From the NCBI GenBank assembly GCA_963752225.1, contig CAVVXS010000007.1:372001-436000 (forward strand): a stretch of 64,000 nucleotides of DNA. Reading direction: 5' to 3'. The position numbers and the translations under genes were made by a program. Shown here piece after piece: positions 54,440 to 62,958 of the stretch (position 1 is its first letter; every line of letters begins with the position of its first letter). This stretch comes from JBBROS01 sp963752225 (GTDB lineage Bacteria; Pseudomonadota; Alphaproteobacteria; Acetobacterales; Acetobacteraceae). Under the pieces are notes generated by a model. The model was not told the origin of the DNA, made no database searches, and saw only the letters and a program-made list of their open reading frames with translations.

Positions 54440-55693
54440 TCAGCCGGTGACGCGCTCGATCGTGGCGCCGCAGGAGGCGAGCTTCTCTTCCAGCGCTTCG
54501 TAGCCGCGATCCAGATGATAGACCCGGTTCACCACCGTCTCCCCCCGAGCGGCCAGGCCGGCCAGCACCAGCGACACCGAGGCGCGGAGATCGGTCGCCA
54601 TCACTGGCGCGCCGGACAGGCTGGCAACGCCGCGGATGATGGCCGAGGCACCGTGCACGTTGATCCGGGCACCCATCCGGTTCAGCTCCGGCACATGCAT
54701 GAAGCGGTTTTCGAAGATGGTCTCGGTCACCATCGCCGCGCCCTCGGCGACCGACATCACCGCCATGAACTGCGCCTGCATGTCGGTGGGGAAGCCAGGA
54801 TAGGGCTCGGTCATCGCGTCGATCCCGCGCAGCCCGTCCGCCCGGCGCACCCGCATGCCCTCGGCCGTCTCGTCGATCTCGCAGCCGGCTTCGGTCAGCG
54901 CATGGACCAGGGCGCCGAGATGCCGGGTATCGGCGCCGCGCAGCTCCACCTCGCCCCCGGTGATGGCGACGGCGCAGGCGTAGGTGCCGGTTTCGATCCG
55001 GTCGGCGACGATCGGATGATGCGCGCCGTGCAGCGACGGGACGCCCTCGATGACGAGCCGGTCGGTGCCGGCGCCCTCGATGCGGGCGCCCATCGCGATC
55101 AGGCAAGCGGCGAGGTCGCCGATCTCCGGTTCACGGGCGGCGTTGGCAAGGATCGTTTGGCCGTCGGCCAGGGTGGCCGCCATCAGCAGGTTCTCGGTGG
55201 CGCCGACCGAGGCGAACGGCAGCACGATGTGCGCGCCGCGCAGGCCGCGGGGCGCGGCGGCGTGCACGTAGCCGCCTTCGAGCTTGATGACGGCGCCCAT
55301 CTGCTCGAGCCCCTTGAGGTGCAGGTCCACCGGCCGCGTGCCAATCGCGCAGCCGCCGGGCAGCGACACGCGGGCCTCGCGCATGCGGGCCAGCAGCGGG
55401 CCGAGCACCAGGATGGAGGCGCGCATCTTGCGCACGATGTCGTATGGCGCTTCGGTGTTGGTGATGGCGCCGCCGATCGACAGCGATCGGCCGTCGGGCT
55501 CCACCGCGCAGCCGTGCTGCGACACCAGCGCCGACATGGTGGCGATGTCGGCCAGGCGCGGCACCCGGCCGAGCACCAGGCGCTCGTCGGTCAGCATGCC
55601 GGCCGTCATCAAGGGGAGGGCGGCGTTCTTGGCGCCGCCGATGCTGATGCTGCCGTGCAGCGGCTTGCCGCCGCGAATGCGGATGCGATCCAT
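54440..55693 (-). CDS. murA: UDP-N-acetylglucosamine 1-carboxyvinyltransferase
   Basis: MurA makes the first committed intermediate of peptidoglycan and is the fosfomycin target. The 417-residue protein has [11 protein letters not shown] with the active-site lysine (about residue 22) and the catalytic cysteine C115 in [16 protein letters not shown], so fosfomycin sensitivity is expected. It also has [19 protein letters not shown] [12 protein letters not shown] near residue 295. The ATG at 55693 matches the usual N-terminus. Confidence 0.97.
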   Translation of the reverse strand: MDRIRIRGGKPLHGSISIGGAKNAALPLMTAGMLTDERLVLGRVPRLADIATMSALVSQHGCAVEPDGRSLSIGGAITNTEAPYDIVRKMRASILVLGPLLARMREARVSLPGGCAIGTRPVDLHLKGLEQMGAVIKLEGGYVHAAAPRGLRGAHIVLPFASVGATENLLMAATLADGQTILANAAREPEIGDLAACLIAMGARIEGAGTDRLVIEGVPSLHGAHHPIVADRIETGTYACAVAITGGEVELRGADTRHLGALVHALTEAGCEIDETAEGMRVRRADGLRGIDAMTEPYPGFPTDMQAQFMAVMSVAEGAAMVTETIFENRFMHVPELNRMGARINVHGASAIIRGVASLSGAPVMATDLRASVSLVLAGLAARGETVVNRVYHLDRGYEALEEKLASCGATIERVTG

Positions 55694-55734
55694 GCTCGTC
55701 TTCCTCAGGGTCGGGACAGTCGGGACAGTTGTGG

Positions 55735-56289
55735 TCACATCCGCGGCAGTGCGACGCCGCGCTGACCCATGTACTTGCCCGCCTTATCGGCGTAGCTGAC
55801 GTCGGGGGCCAACTCCCCGCGCAGGAACAGGAACTGGCAAATCCCTTCATGGGCGTAGATCCGCGCCGGCAGCGGCGTGGTGTTGCTGATCTCGATCGTG
55901 ACCTGGCCTTCCCATTCCGGCTCGAGCGGCGTGACGTTCACGATGATGCCGCAACGGGCGTAGGTGCTTTTGCCGAGGCAGATGACCAGCACGTCGCGCG
56001 GGATGCGAAAATACTCGATCGTGTGGCCCAGGGCGAAGGAGTTCGGCGGGATGATGCACGCCGGACCTTTGCGGGTCACGAAGCTGTCGGGGCTGAACGC
56101 CTTGGGGTCCACGACCGCGCTGTCGACGTTGGTGAAGATACGAAAATCGTCGGCCACGCGGGCGTCGTAGCCGAAACTCGATAGCCCGTAGCTAATGACG
56201 CCGTCGCGGCGTTGGCTTTCGACGAACGGCTCGATCATGGCGCGTTCGACCGCCATGCGGCGGATCCAGTGGTCGGGCATCACGGGCAT
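55735..56289 (-). CDS. dcd: dCTP deaminase
   Basis: Dcd deaminates dCTP to dUTP in thymidylate synthesis. The 184-residue length is exact. The protein has [51 protein letters not shown] and the end [18 protein letters not shown] at 56289 is preferred. 56280 is the next in-frame ATG. Confidence 0.96.
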   Translation of the reverse strand: MPVMPDHWIRRMAVERAMIEPFVESQRRDGVISYGLSSFGYDARVADDFRIFTNVDSAVVDPKAFSPDSFVTRKGPACIIPPNSFALGHTIEYFRIPRDVLVICLGKSTYARCGIIVNVTPLEPEWEGQVTIEISNTTPLPARIYAHEGICQFLFLRGELAPDVSYADKAGKYMGQRGVALPRM

Positions 56290-56399
56290 CGGCACCTCGA
56301 GGAACCGGGCGCCGGAGCGGCGGGGCCGGGTCGGCCGCCCTTTTGGACGGCGACGCGAGGCTCTAGCCCAGCCGCCGAGTCGGAGCAAACGACGTCGCG

Positions 56400-56630
56400 T
56401 CAGAACAGCTTCGTCAGCGCCCAGACCAACATCTGCAGCAGCACTGCCCACAGAACGAGGCTGGCGACGGTCGCGAAGGCGATGCCGGTGATCGGCCTCA
56501 CCTCGTCGCGCCGCAGCCGTTGCGCACCGGTCCGCCGTTGCCACGAGGGCCGCACAGCCAGGAAGTCCGAGCCGGGACGAATGATAGCTCTCCGATCACC
56601 ACCGAGGGCGCCGCCCGTTGCGCGCCACAT
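56400..56630 (-). CDS. Small hypothetical membrane protein
   Basis: The C-terminal 30 residues form one hydrophobic helix ([20 protein letters not shown]) that ends in WALTKLF. The N-terminal part from the ATG is arginine-rich and poor in signals. A GTG at 56501 would give a 33-residue membrane peptide and may be the true start. I do not recognise a family. Confidence 0.42.
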   Translation of the reverse strand: MWRATGGALGGDRRAIIRPGSDFLAVRPSWQRRTGAQRLRRDEVRPITGIAFATVASLVLWAVLLQMLVWALTKLF

Positions 56631-56639
56631 CTAGCGACA

Positions 56640-56704
56640 CCCAAACTGGCCGATTCCGATCACGAAAAAAAGAACATTTTTGCACGGAACTTTAACAATT
56701 CCGA
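56640..56704. other. AT-rich tract in GC-rich DNA
   Basis: This stretch carries GAAAAAAAGAACATTTTTGC and CGGAACTTTAACAATTCCG, the most AT-rich sequence nearby. The second part is an inverted repeat with arms CGGAA and TTCCG. It lies downstream of the 62-residue gene and upstream of the small membrane protein gene on the minus strand, so it may combine transcription end and promoter signals. Nothing more specific is visible. Confidence 0.35.
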
Positions 56705-56893
56705 CTATTTCGGCCGCTTGCTGACTGGGTCCGCCGAGCCGTCCGCTGCATTGTTCACCGGGCCTTGCACACGCGCTTGCTTCCGCCGGCGCAAGTTGTC
56801 CCGCAGTGCCGCCGCCTCCCGTTCGAGGCGGCGTTGGCGGTCGGCTTCGGCCTGCGGCGTCCGCGCTGGCGGCTGGCGATCCCGAGCGGTCAT
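56705..56893 (-). CDS. Small charged hypothetical protein (62 aa)
   Basis: The central helix RQRRLEREAAALRDNLRRRKQARVQG has strong charge periodicity, shown here over the middle of the protein. Similar short Arg/Ala-rich proteins are common in Rhodospirillales. The ATG at 56893 is chosen because the conserved-looking part starts there. The frame continues to 56956 but over the marR promoter. The function is unknown. Confidence 0.6.
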   Translation of the reverse strand: MTARDRQPPARTPQAEADRQRRLEREAAALRDNLRRRKQARVQGPVNNAADGSADPVSKRPK

Positions 56894-56949
56894 AGCGCCA
56901 GACTCGGACCTCCGGGCAGGCGTGGTCAAGCTGGCCTGCAGCCCTGGGC

Positions 56950-56978
56950 TTGACAAATTCTGTAACCATGGTTACTAA
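56950..56978 (+). promoter_or_regulatory. marR promoter with overlapping palindromic operator
   Basis: TTGACA (56950-56955) and TACTAA (56973-56978) are 17 bases apart, a near-ideal sigma-70 promoter. A perfect palindrome GTAACCATGGTTAC (56962-56975) fills the spacer and enters the -10 box, the expected place for autorepression by the MarR protein that follows. Transcription would begin about 56985, next to the ATG at 56986. Confidence 0.75.
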
Positions 56979-56985
56979 TTCGCGT

Positions 56986-57513
56986 ATGGACCAGATGGTT
57001 GCCCAAGTGCCCCCCGGCCGGACCGAGTTGTCGCCGCTGCGCAGCTTCGGCTTTCGGCTGTGGCACGTGCAGCATGCGTGGACCCGGCGTTTGGAAGCGG
57101 CGCTGGCGCCGGTCGGGCTCACGCATATGCAATACGTCATGCTCCGCGCCGCCGACTTCCTGGCCCGCCAAGGCGAGCGGCCGGCCCAGCGCTGCCTCGC
57201 GGACGTCCTCGCAACGGACCGGATGATGGTCAGCAAGGTCGTCCGCCTGCTGGAAGGCAAGGGGCTGGTGGTCCGCTGCGTCCACCCGGACGACCAGCGG
57301 GCCAATCACGTGGCGCTCACCGACGCGGGCCGGCGCAGCCTGGCGCAAGCGATCGAGGCGGCGCAGGCCGAGCAGGCCCGCTTTTTCGGCCGTCTCGGCC
57401 CCACCCGGCAGGCGGAGTTCGGCGCCGTGCTCGATCAGCTGCTCGAGCTGGAAGGCATCTCGTTGTTCGTGCCGCCGGCCGACGCCGCGGCCGCCGCGTC
57501 GCAGGAGGCTTGA
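56986..57513 (+). CDS. MarR-family transcriptional regulator
   Basis: MarR proteins are ligand-released winged-helix repressors, often of multidrug efflux genes. The 175-residue protein has the recognition region RCLADVLATDRMMVSKVVRL (about residues 70-89) and the wing KGLVVRCVHPDDQRANHVALT. It directly precedes emrA-emrB and presumably controls them and itself through the palindrome at 56962. If the promoter is read correctly, the mRNA starts at or one base before this ATG, that is, it may be leaderless. ATG at 56968 would fall before the transcript start. Confidence 0.9.
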   Translation: MDQMVAQVPPGRTELSPLRSFGFRLWHVQHAWTRRLEAALAPVGLTHMQYVMLRAADFLARQGERPAQRCLADVLATDRMMVSKVVRLLEGKGLVVRCVHPDDQRANHVALTDAGRRSLAQAIEAAQAEQARFFGRLGPTRQAEFGAVLDQLLELEGISLFVPPADAAAAASQEA

Positions 57514-57517
57514 GCCG

Positions 57518-58663
57518 ATGGATGGATCGCAATCCGTCGGCATGATCTCGCTCGCGCCGGCGCCGCGCCGCGGGCGCCGCCGCGTGCTGCTCGGGGCGCT
57601 CGCTGCGGTCGTGGCCGGCGGCCTCGCCTGGTATGGCTGGAGCTGGTGGACGGTCGGCCGCTTCTTCGAGACCACCGACGACGCCTATGTCGCCGCTGAC
57701 ATGGTCCCGGTCAGCAGCCGCCTCGCCGGCCAGGTCGCGGCGGTTCTGGTGACGGACAACCAGCAGGTGCACGCCGGTGACGTGCTGGCCCGGCTCGACG
57801 ACCGCGACCTGCAGGCCGCGCTCGAGCAGGCGCGCGCCGACGTTGCCGGCGCCGAAGCCGACCTCGGCAGCATCCAGGCCCAGCTCAAGCTGCAGGCCAG
57901 TTCGATTGCGGTCGCGGAGGCCGACGCCGCCAGCGCCGATGCGGCCCTCGTGCTCGCCCGGGCCGAGTTCAACCGCTACACCGACCTCGTCCGCACCGGC
58001 ACCGGCTCGGTGCAGCGGCAGCAGCAGGCGCAGGCCGACATTCGCGCCCGCGAGGCCGCTGTCGCCCGCGCCCGCGCCAGCGTCGAGGGCGCCCGGCAGC
58101 AGGTCGCCGTGCTGCAGGCGCAGTCGGCGCGGAGCCAGGCGCAGCTGCTGCGCATGCAGGCCGTCATGCACCAGGCCGAGCTCAACCTGTCCTATGCGAC
58201 GATACTGGCGCCGGTGGACGGCGCCGTCGGCGACCGTTCGTTGCGGGCCGGCGCCTATGTGCAGCCGGGCACCCGCCTGCTCAGCGTGGTGCCGATGGGG
58301 ACCGGCCTTTATGTCGTGGCCAATTTCAAGGAAACGCAGCTGACCCGGATGGGCGCCGGCGAGCAGGTCGACCTCGACCTCGACATGCTGCCGGGCCATA
58401 CGCTGCATGGCCGGCTCGAAAGCCTGGCGCCGGGCTCGGGCAGCACGTTCGCGCTGCTGCCGCCCGAGAATGCGACCGGCAATTTCACCAAGATCGTGCA
58501 GCGGGTGCCGGTGCGGATCCGGTTCGAGCCCGATGACGCGCTCGACCGGCTGCGTCCGGGCTTGTCGGTCACGGCAGGGGTGGACACGCGGACGGCGCCG
58601 GCCGGCAAGCTGCGGACGCTCGCTGCCGCGCCCTTTGCCGGCGGGGTTGCCGCTGCACCATGA
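57518..58663 (+). CDS. emrA: EmrA-type periplasmic adaptor (HlyD family)
   Basis: The adaptor links an inner-membrane MFS pump with an outer-membrane channel. One membrane anchor lies at about residues 22-48. The HlyD core follows: the lipoyl half FETTDDAYVAADMVPVSSRL, a long alpha-hairpin (about 95-220), and the second half with ILAPVDGAVGDRSLRAGAYV. The length of 381 residues is typical. The gene is four bases after marR and overlaps emrB (ATGA). Confidence 0.92.
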   Translation: MDGSQSVGMISLAPAPRRGRRRVLLGALAAVVAGGLAWYGWSWWTVGRFFETTDDAYVAADMVPVSSRLAGQVAAVLVTDNQQVHAGDVLARLDDRDLQAALEQARADVAGAEADLGSIQAQLKLQASSIAVAEADAASADAALVLARAEFNRYTDLVRTGTGSVQRQQQAQADIRAREAAVARARASVEGARQQVAVLQAQSARSQAQLLRMQAVMHQAELNLSYATILAPVDGAVGDRSLRAGAYVQPGTRLLSVVPMGTGLYVVANFKETQLTRMGAGEQVDLDLDMLPGHTLHGRLESLAPGSGSTFALLPPENATGNFTKIVQRVPVRIRFEPDDALDRLRPGLSVTAGVDTRTAPAGKLRTLAAAPFAGGVAAAP

Positions 58664-60225
58664 GCGGCGCGCTTCCTGCCGGTGCGGCGTCGGTCGTGCC
58701 GCGGACGGGAGCATCGCTGCGCGACTGGGTGGCGTTCATGGGCGGCGCGCTCGGCGCGTTCATGGCGGTGCTCGACATCCAGATCACCAACAGCAGCCTG
58801 GCCGACATCCAAGGCACGCTTGGCGCCAGCCTCGACGAGGGCAGCTGGATCTCGACGGGCTATTTGATCGCCGAGATCATCGTCATCCCGCTCACCGGCT
58901 GGCTGGGCGGCGTGTTCGGCCTGCGCCGCTACCTGGTCGCCAATGCGTCGCTGTTCCTGGTGTTCTCGGTGCTGTGCGGCTTGGCGACGAACCTGTCGCA
59001 GATGATCCTGTTCCGCATCGGCCAAGGCTTCACCGGCGGGGTGCTGATCCCGACCGCGTTCACCATCATGCTGCTGCGGATCCCGCTGGCGCAGCGATCG
59101 ATCGCCGGCGCCCTGTTCGGGCTTTCGGTGACGTTCGCCCCGGCGATCGGCCCGACGGTCGGCGGCTGGCTGACGGATACGTACAGCTGGCACTGGATCT
59201 TCTACATCAACCTCGTGCCGGGCGCCGCGCTGATCGGCATGATCCTCTACGGCCTGGATGACGCGCCGATGCAGCTCGGCCGCCTGCGCCGCGGCGACTG
59301 GGCCGGGATCGCGACGATGGCCGCGGGTCTCGGCTGCCTCGAATACGTGCTCGAGGAGGGGCAGCGGAAGGACTGGTTCGGCGATCCGACGATCCGGCTG
59401 TGCGGCGTGATCGCGGCGGCGTCGCTGGCGGCGTTCTTCGCCATCGAGCTGATCCGCCGGGAGCCGCTGCTGGACCTCCGGCTGCTGGCCCGGCGCTCGC
59501 TGGGAGCGGCGAGCTTCATCAATTTCCTGACCGGGCTGGCGCTGTACGGCTCGGTTTACATTATGCCGCTCTACCTGGCGCGGGTGCAGGGCTACGACGC
59601 TTATCAGATCGGCATGGTGCAGATGTGGATGGGCGTTCCGCAACTGTTCCTGCTGCCGTTCCTGCCGATCATCATGAAGCATGTCGACAGCCGGCTGGTG
59701 CTCGGGTTCGGCATCTCGCTGTTCGCCGTGAGCTGCTTGATGAACGGGTTCGGGATGAGCGGCGACACCGCGGCCGAGCAACTGCGTTGGCCGCAGCTGG
59801 TGCGGGCGCTGGGGCAGCCATTCATCATCTCGCCGCTGTCGCAGATGGCGACTGTCGGCATCGGCCCGGCGCAGGCAGGTGCGGCCAGCGCCTTGTTCAA
59901 CATGATGCGCAACCTCGGCGGCAGCGTCGGGATCGCCATGCTGGCGACGGTCGCCGAGCATCGCGAGCATTGGCATTTCTCGGTCATTGCCGAGCGGATC
60001 AGCAGCAATTCGACCCTGCTGGCCGAGCGGCTTGGCCGGACGGCGGCGGTGCTCGGCGGACACGACCGGGCGGTGGCGTCGCTCGCCAACCAGGTGCGGA
60101 GGCAGGCGACGGTGATGGGCTATGCCGACTGCTTCACCATCATCGGCGCCGGGCTGGTGCTGTCTTTGGGGGCCATCGCGCTGCTCACGCGCGCGCGGCC
60201 CGGGGCGCCCGGCGGCGGCCACTGA
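58660..60225 (+). CDS. emrB: EmrB-type multidrug efflux MFS transporter (DHA2)
   Basis: This 14-helix proton-drug antiporter has 521 residues. The DHA2 motifs are present: VLDIQITNSSLADIQGTLGA with the D-I-N-ALP-like region (about residues 38-57), GWLGGVFGLRRYL, and APAIGPTVGGWLTDTYSWHW (motif C-like, about 165-184). No outer-membrane TolC gene is in the cluster. Substrates cannot be told. The convergent LysR gene follows after two long palindromes. Confidence 0.93.
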   Translation: MSGALPAGAASVVPRTGASLRDWVAFMGGALGAFMAVLDIQITNSSLADIQGTLGASLDEGSWISTGYLIAEIIVIPLTGWLGGVFGLRRYLVANASLFLVFSVLCGLATNLSQMILFRIGQGFTGGVLIPTAFTIMLLRIPLAQRSIAGALFGLSVTFAPAIGPTVGGWLTDTYSWHWIFYINLVPGAALIGMILYGLDDAPMQLGRLRRGDWAGIATMAAGLGCLEYVLEEGQRKDWFGDPTIRLCGVIAAASLAAFFAIELIRREPLLDLRLLARRSLGAASFINFLTGLALYGSVYIMPLYLARVQGYDAYQIGMVQMWMGVPQLFLLPFLPIIMKHVDSRLVLGFGISLFAVSCLMNGFGMSGDTAAEQLRWPQLVRALGQPFIISPLSQMATVGIGPAQAGAASALFNMMRNLGGSVGIAMLATVAEHREHWHFSVIAERISSNSTLLAERLGRTAAVLGGHDRAVASLANQVRRQATVMGYADCFTIIGAGLVLSLGAIALLTRARPGAPGGGH

Positions 60226-60252
60226 CGCGACCGCTGGGGGCGGGAGGACGGT

Positions 60253-60304
60253 TAGAGCAGCATCCGACCGAACCGGATCAGTTCGGTTGGATGAAGTTGC
60301 TCTA
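60253..60304. repeat. Long palindrome bounded by TAGAGCA/TGCTCTA
   Basis: The outer arms TAGAGCA (60253-60259) and TGCTCTA (60298-60304) enclose the inner arms ATCCGACCGAAC (60262-60273) and GTTCGGTTGGAT (60281-60292, one G-T). The loop core, CGGATCA, matches the centre of the repeat at 41378-41415. It follows emrB and can fold on either strand. Confidence 0.65.
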
Positions 60305-60315
60305 TCCACCTAGTT

Positions 60316-60359
60316 TTAGAGCACTACTCCCGAGCCGATTGGCTCGGGAAGTGCTCTAA
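60316..60359. terminator. Second long palindrome, shared by converging emrB and LysR genes
   Basis: The outer arms TTAGAGCACT (60316-60325) and AGTGCTCTAA (60350-60359) enclose CCCGAGCC (60329-60336) and GGCTCGGG (60341-60348) around GATT. TTTT precedes the structure on the plus strand, so it gives AAAA on that strand and a U-run for minus-strand transcripts. It covers the LysR stop codon. It probably ends the LysR transcript and may also stop emrB read-through. Confidence 0.6.
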
Positions 60360-61249
60360 GCCGCCGCCAGCTGCTTGTGGTCGGCCCGGAAGGTGGCCGC
60401 GATGTATTCGGCGAGCGCGTCGGTCACCGGCTGCCGCGGGTCGTCGCTGCGCAGCATCAGGATCTCGAATTGCGGCAGCGACGGCAGGCCCTCCTCGGGG
60501 CGCATGGCGCGCAACGTTTCCGGCAGCCAGGCAGACGGCCCGACCGTGACCGCCAAGCCGGCCATGACCGGGGCGTGGGTGCCGATCAACGAGCTCGAGT
60601 GATAAGCCACCCGATACGGCCTGCCGGCGGAGTCGAGCGCCCGGCGCGCTTCCAGGCTCCAGGTGCAATGGTCGGCGGCCAAGGCGACCGGCAGCGGATC
60701 CTGCCGGTGCGGCGTGTGGCTGCTGGAGGTGATCCAGGCCAGCGGACCGCGCAGGAGGACCTCCGCCGGGCGGCCCGGCGCTTGGTGGCCGTCCGAGCAG
60801 AGGGTCAGATCCAGGTCGCCGTTATGCAGGCGCTCGACCAGCATCGAGCTCGGCAAGCAGAGCACGTCCACCTGCACCGAAGGATGGCTTTCGGCGAAGC
60901 GCTTGAGGATGGTCGGCAGGTAGCGCAGCGCGTAGTCGTCGGGCGTGCCGAGCCGCACCGTCCCGTGTACGGCGGGCGAGCGGAAGCTGGTCCAGATTTG
61001 GTCGTTGAGCGCCAACATCTCGCGCGCCCGGGCCAGAAGGAACTCGCCATGCGGCGTGAGCTGGACGGCTCCGCCCTTGCCGCGGGTCAGGAGGCGTTGG
61101 CCGAGCATCGATTCCAGCCGCTGCACTTGCATGCTGACCGCTGATTGGGTGCGACCCACCCGGGCAGCGGCGCGGGTGAAGCTCGCGTCCTCGGCAATGA
61201 ACACGAACGCACGAAGCAGATCGGGGTCGAGCGCGAGTGGGAGCGACAT
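60356..61249 (-). CDS. LysR-family transcriptional regulator
   Basis: This is a LysR activator or repressor with the helix-turn-helix near the start (LLRAFVFIAEDASFTRAAARVGRTQSAVSMQVQRLE, over about residues 11-46) and an effector domain. It is divergent from a DUF1127 gene, a pair common in alphaproteobacteria. The length of 297 residues is standard. The ligand is unknown. Confidence 0.9.
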   Translation of the reverse strand: MSLPLALDPDLLRAFVFIAEDASFTRAAARVGRTQSAVSMQVQRLESMLGQRLLTRGKGGAVQLTPHGEFLLARAREMLALNDQIWTSFRSPAVHGTVRLGTPDDYALRYLPTILKRFAESHPSVQVDVLCLPSSMLVERLHNGDLDLTLCSDGHQAPGRPAEVLLRGPLAWITSSSHTPHRQDPLPVALAADHCTWSLEARRALDSAGRPYRVAYHSSSLIGTHAPVMAGLAVTVGPSAWLPETLRAMRPEEGLPSLPQFEILMLRSDDPRQPVTDALAEYIAATFRADHKQLAAA

Positions 61250-61368
61250 GGCTTCCTTCCAGAACGGTCATCATGATCGCTGATGTCGCATATAAGCGCA
61301 ATTCGTTTTCCTAATGCGCAAGGGTGTCCCATGTGGGAGTGCATCGACGAGGTCGATAGGAGGTCACC
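61250..61368. promoter_or_regulatory. Divergent LysR/DUF1127 control region
   Basis: The 119-base gap contains an imperfect inverted repeat GCGCAATT (61296-61303) and AATGCGC (61313-61319), a plausible LysR-box. A strong AGGAGG ribosome-binding site lies just before the DUF1127 start. Both promoters should lie here. I could not fix their -35/-10 boxes with confidence. Confidence 0.5.
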
Positions 61369-61593
61369 ATGGCAACGAGAACCCTTCCATTCCATCCCGC
61401 CAGCACCCAGCCCTCGCTGCAGGCTTTACCGCGCGCGGCGTGGCACTCGCTCCGCGCGATGTGGCGCGCCCGGACGACCCGGCGGGTGCTGATGGAGATG
61501 GACGCGCGGATGTTGGCCGACATCGGCGTGGGCCGCGGCGAGGCCTATCACGAGGCGAACCGGCCATTTTGGGACATCGAGACGCGGCGCTGA
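61369..61593 (+). CDS. DUF1127 domain protein
   Basis: The 74-residue product has the DUF1127 core (MEMDARMLADIGVGRGEAYHE followed by RPFWD, about residues 42-68). Small DUF1127 proteins are linked in other alphaproteobacteria to phosphate and RNA metabolism and stress, but their general role is unsettled. AGGAGG lies six bases before the ATG. The divergent LysR gene is probably its regulator. Confidence 0.9.
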   Translation: MATRTLPFHPASTQPSLQALPRAAWHSLRAMWRARTTRRVLMEMDARMLADIGVGRGEAYHEANRPFWDIETRR

Positions 61594-61898
61594 GCGCCGG
61601 CTTGCGGCCGCCCGCTTGCGCGACCTGACGCCTCCCGGCGAAAGGACGGCGCGGGCGGTCTGCAAGATGATCGGCAAGTCCCGGCGTAAGCCGTCGCCCG
61701 TTTGGTAGCCAAAGCTTAGCCGCGCTTTTGCCGACCTTCGGAATACGACGGCGATCCAGACGCGTCGCCGCCGCGAACGCACCAGACGCGGACGCCGTTT
61801 GGCCTCGAGATGCCGCTGCTGCGTCGGCAATTGTCAGGAAGCTTTCGGCCGGGGCAGCCGGCCTTGCCTTCGCCGGCAACTCGCCGCTAGTGGGCGGC
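61594..61898. other. Intergenic stretch without recognisable features
   Basis: The 305 bases between the DUF1127 gene and the lipoprotein gene have an open frame in line with the lipoprotein but no coding character before its signal peptide. I see no tRNA, repeat or clear terminator. The lipoprotein promoter must lie in the right half. Confidence 0.4.
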
Positions 61899-62459
61899 AT
61901 GTTGCGCCCGATCTTCGCCTTCGTGCTGCTCGCCGGCTGCTCGCCCAACTACTCGCCCGACACTTACGCGGCTGTGGCGGTGCAGCAGGCCAACAAGGTC
62001 GAGCAAGGAACCGTCGTCGGCGTACGCAAGGTGCTCGTGCAAGCGACGGGAGCGACCGGTGCGGTTGCGGGCGCCGCGGCGGGTGGCATCGCCGGATCCC
62101 AGGCGCCGGTCGGGACCGCGCTGACCACGCTCGGCGGGACGCTGGTGGGTGGGCTCGTGGGCACCGGCATCGAGCGCGCCACCGGCGACACGACGGCGTT
62201 CGAATACATCGTGCGCAAGGGCAACGGCGAGATGGTCAGCGTCACCCAAAAAGACGAGACGGCGCTGGCGATCGGGCAGAAGGTGCTGGTGATCTCGGGC
62301 TCGCAAGCACGGATCGTCGGCGATTACACGGTGCCGGTCGAGCCCGCGAAGCCGGCCGCCGAGGTCGCCGTGGTGCCGCTGCCGCTCAAGAACCAGCCGT
62401 TGCCGGCGCCCATGTCGGAGCAACCCGCGGGGGCGCCCGACGCCCCCGCGCAGCCTTGA
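61899..62459 (+). CDS. Glycine-zipper outer-membrane lipoprotein (SlyB-like)
   Basis: A short signal peptide ends in the lipobox LLAGC (about residues 10-14), so the protein is lipidated. A glycine-zipper segment follows (GAVAGAAAGGIAGSQAPVG and GTLVGGLVGTGIE, about residues 54-88), then a soluble domain and a proline-rich tail. SlyB/Pcp-type lipoproteins support outer-membrane integrity. The ATG at 61899 fits the signal. A GTG three codons earlier is possible. Confidence 0.84.
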   Translation: MLRPIFAFVLLAGCSPNYSPDTYAAVAVQQANKVEQGTVVGVRKVLVQATGATGAVAGAAAGGIAGSQAPVGTALTTLGGTLVGGLVGTGIERATGDTTAFEYIVRKGNGEMVSVTQKDETALAIGQKVLVISGSQARIVGDYTVPVEPAKPAAEVAVVPLPLKNQPLPAPMSEQPAGAPDAPAQP

Positions 62460-62466
62460 TTACGGC

Positions 62467-62871
62467 TTAGTTGCGCAGTTCGGCCGGCACCTTGCCGCCG
62501 TTCTCGGCCAGCTTGTCCATGACCTGCTTGTGCAGCCAGATGTTCATCGCCGCGCTGTCGTTGGTGTCACCGCTGTAGTGCAGCTCGGTGGCGAGCGACT
62601 TGCGGTTCTCGAGGCTGCTGTCGAGGCCGAGCAGCTTCATCAGGTCGACGATGGACGTCTGATAATTGAGCGGCTGTCCCGCCTTGCTGCTCATCTCGGC
62701 CAACACCGCGCCGACATCGACGGCCGGCGCCGCCGCGCCGGTGGCGGGCGATTGCCCGGCGGCCGGGGTCGAGCCGCTTTCGGGCGTGGCCGGGTCGGCG
62801 CCGGGCGACGGGGCGGCGGCCGCGGCGGGGTGGTTGAAGATCTTGGACATGATCGAGCCGAAAATGCTCAT
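62467..62871 (-). CDS. DUF3597 domain protein
   Basis: The 134-residue product begins MSIFGSIMSKIFNH, then has a Pro/Ala-rich linker, and ends with the conserved domain (SSKAGQPLNYQTSIVDLMKL and ELHYSGDTNDSAAMNIWLH). The ending is the signature of DUF3597. The function is unknown. The ATG at 62871 is chosen because the preceding frame is low-complexity arginine-rich. Confidence 0.88.
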   Translation of the reverse strand: MSIFGSIMSKIFNHPAAAAAPSPGADPATPESGSTPAAGQSPATGAAAPAVDVGAVLAEMSSKAGQPLNYQTSIVDLMKLLGLDSSLENRKSLATELHYSGDTNDSAAMNIWLHKQVMDKLAENGGKVPAELRN

Positions 62872-62958
62872 GCGACGTTCTCCTCTGGACGCGAACGCAA
62901 CGGGGTGGGGGCGAGGGAGTTGCCGCCGATGTGAGCGGAACGGCGTGGAACCCGGCAA

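Noticed and set aside
54339..55106. Minus-strand Arg/Gly-rich frame beside murA as a separate gene
   Set aside because: It is a shifted reading of the murA coding region and has no motif of its own.
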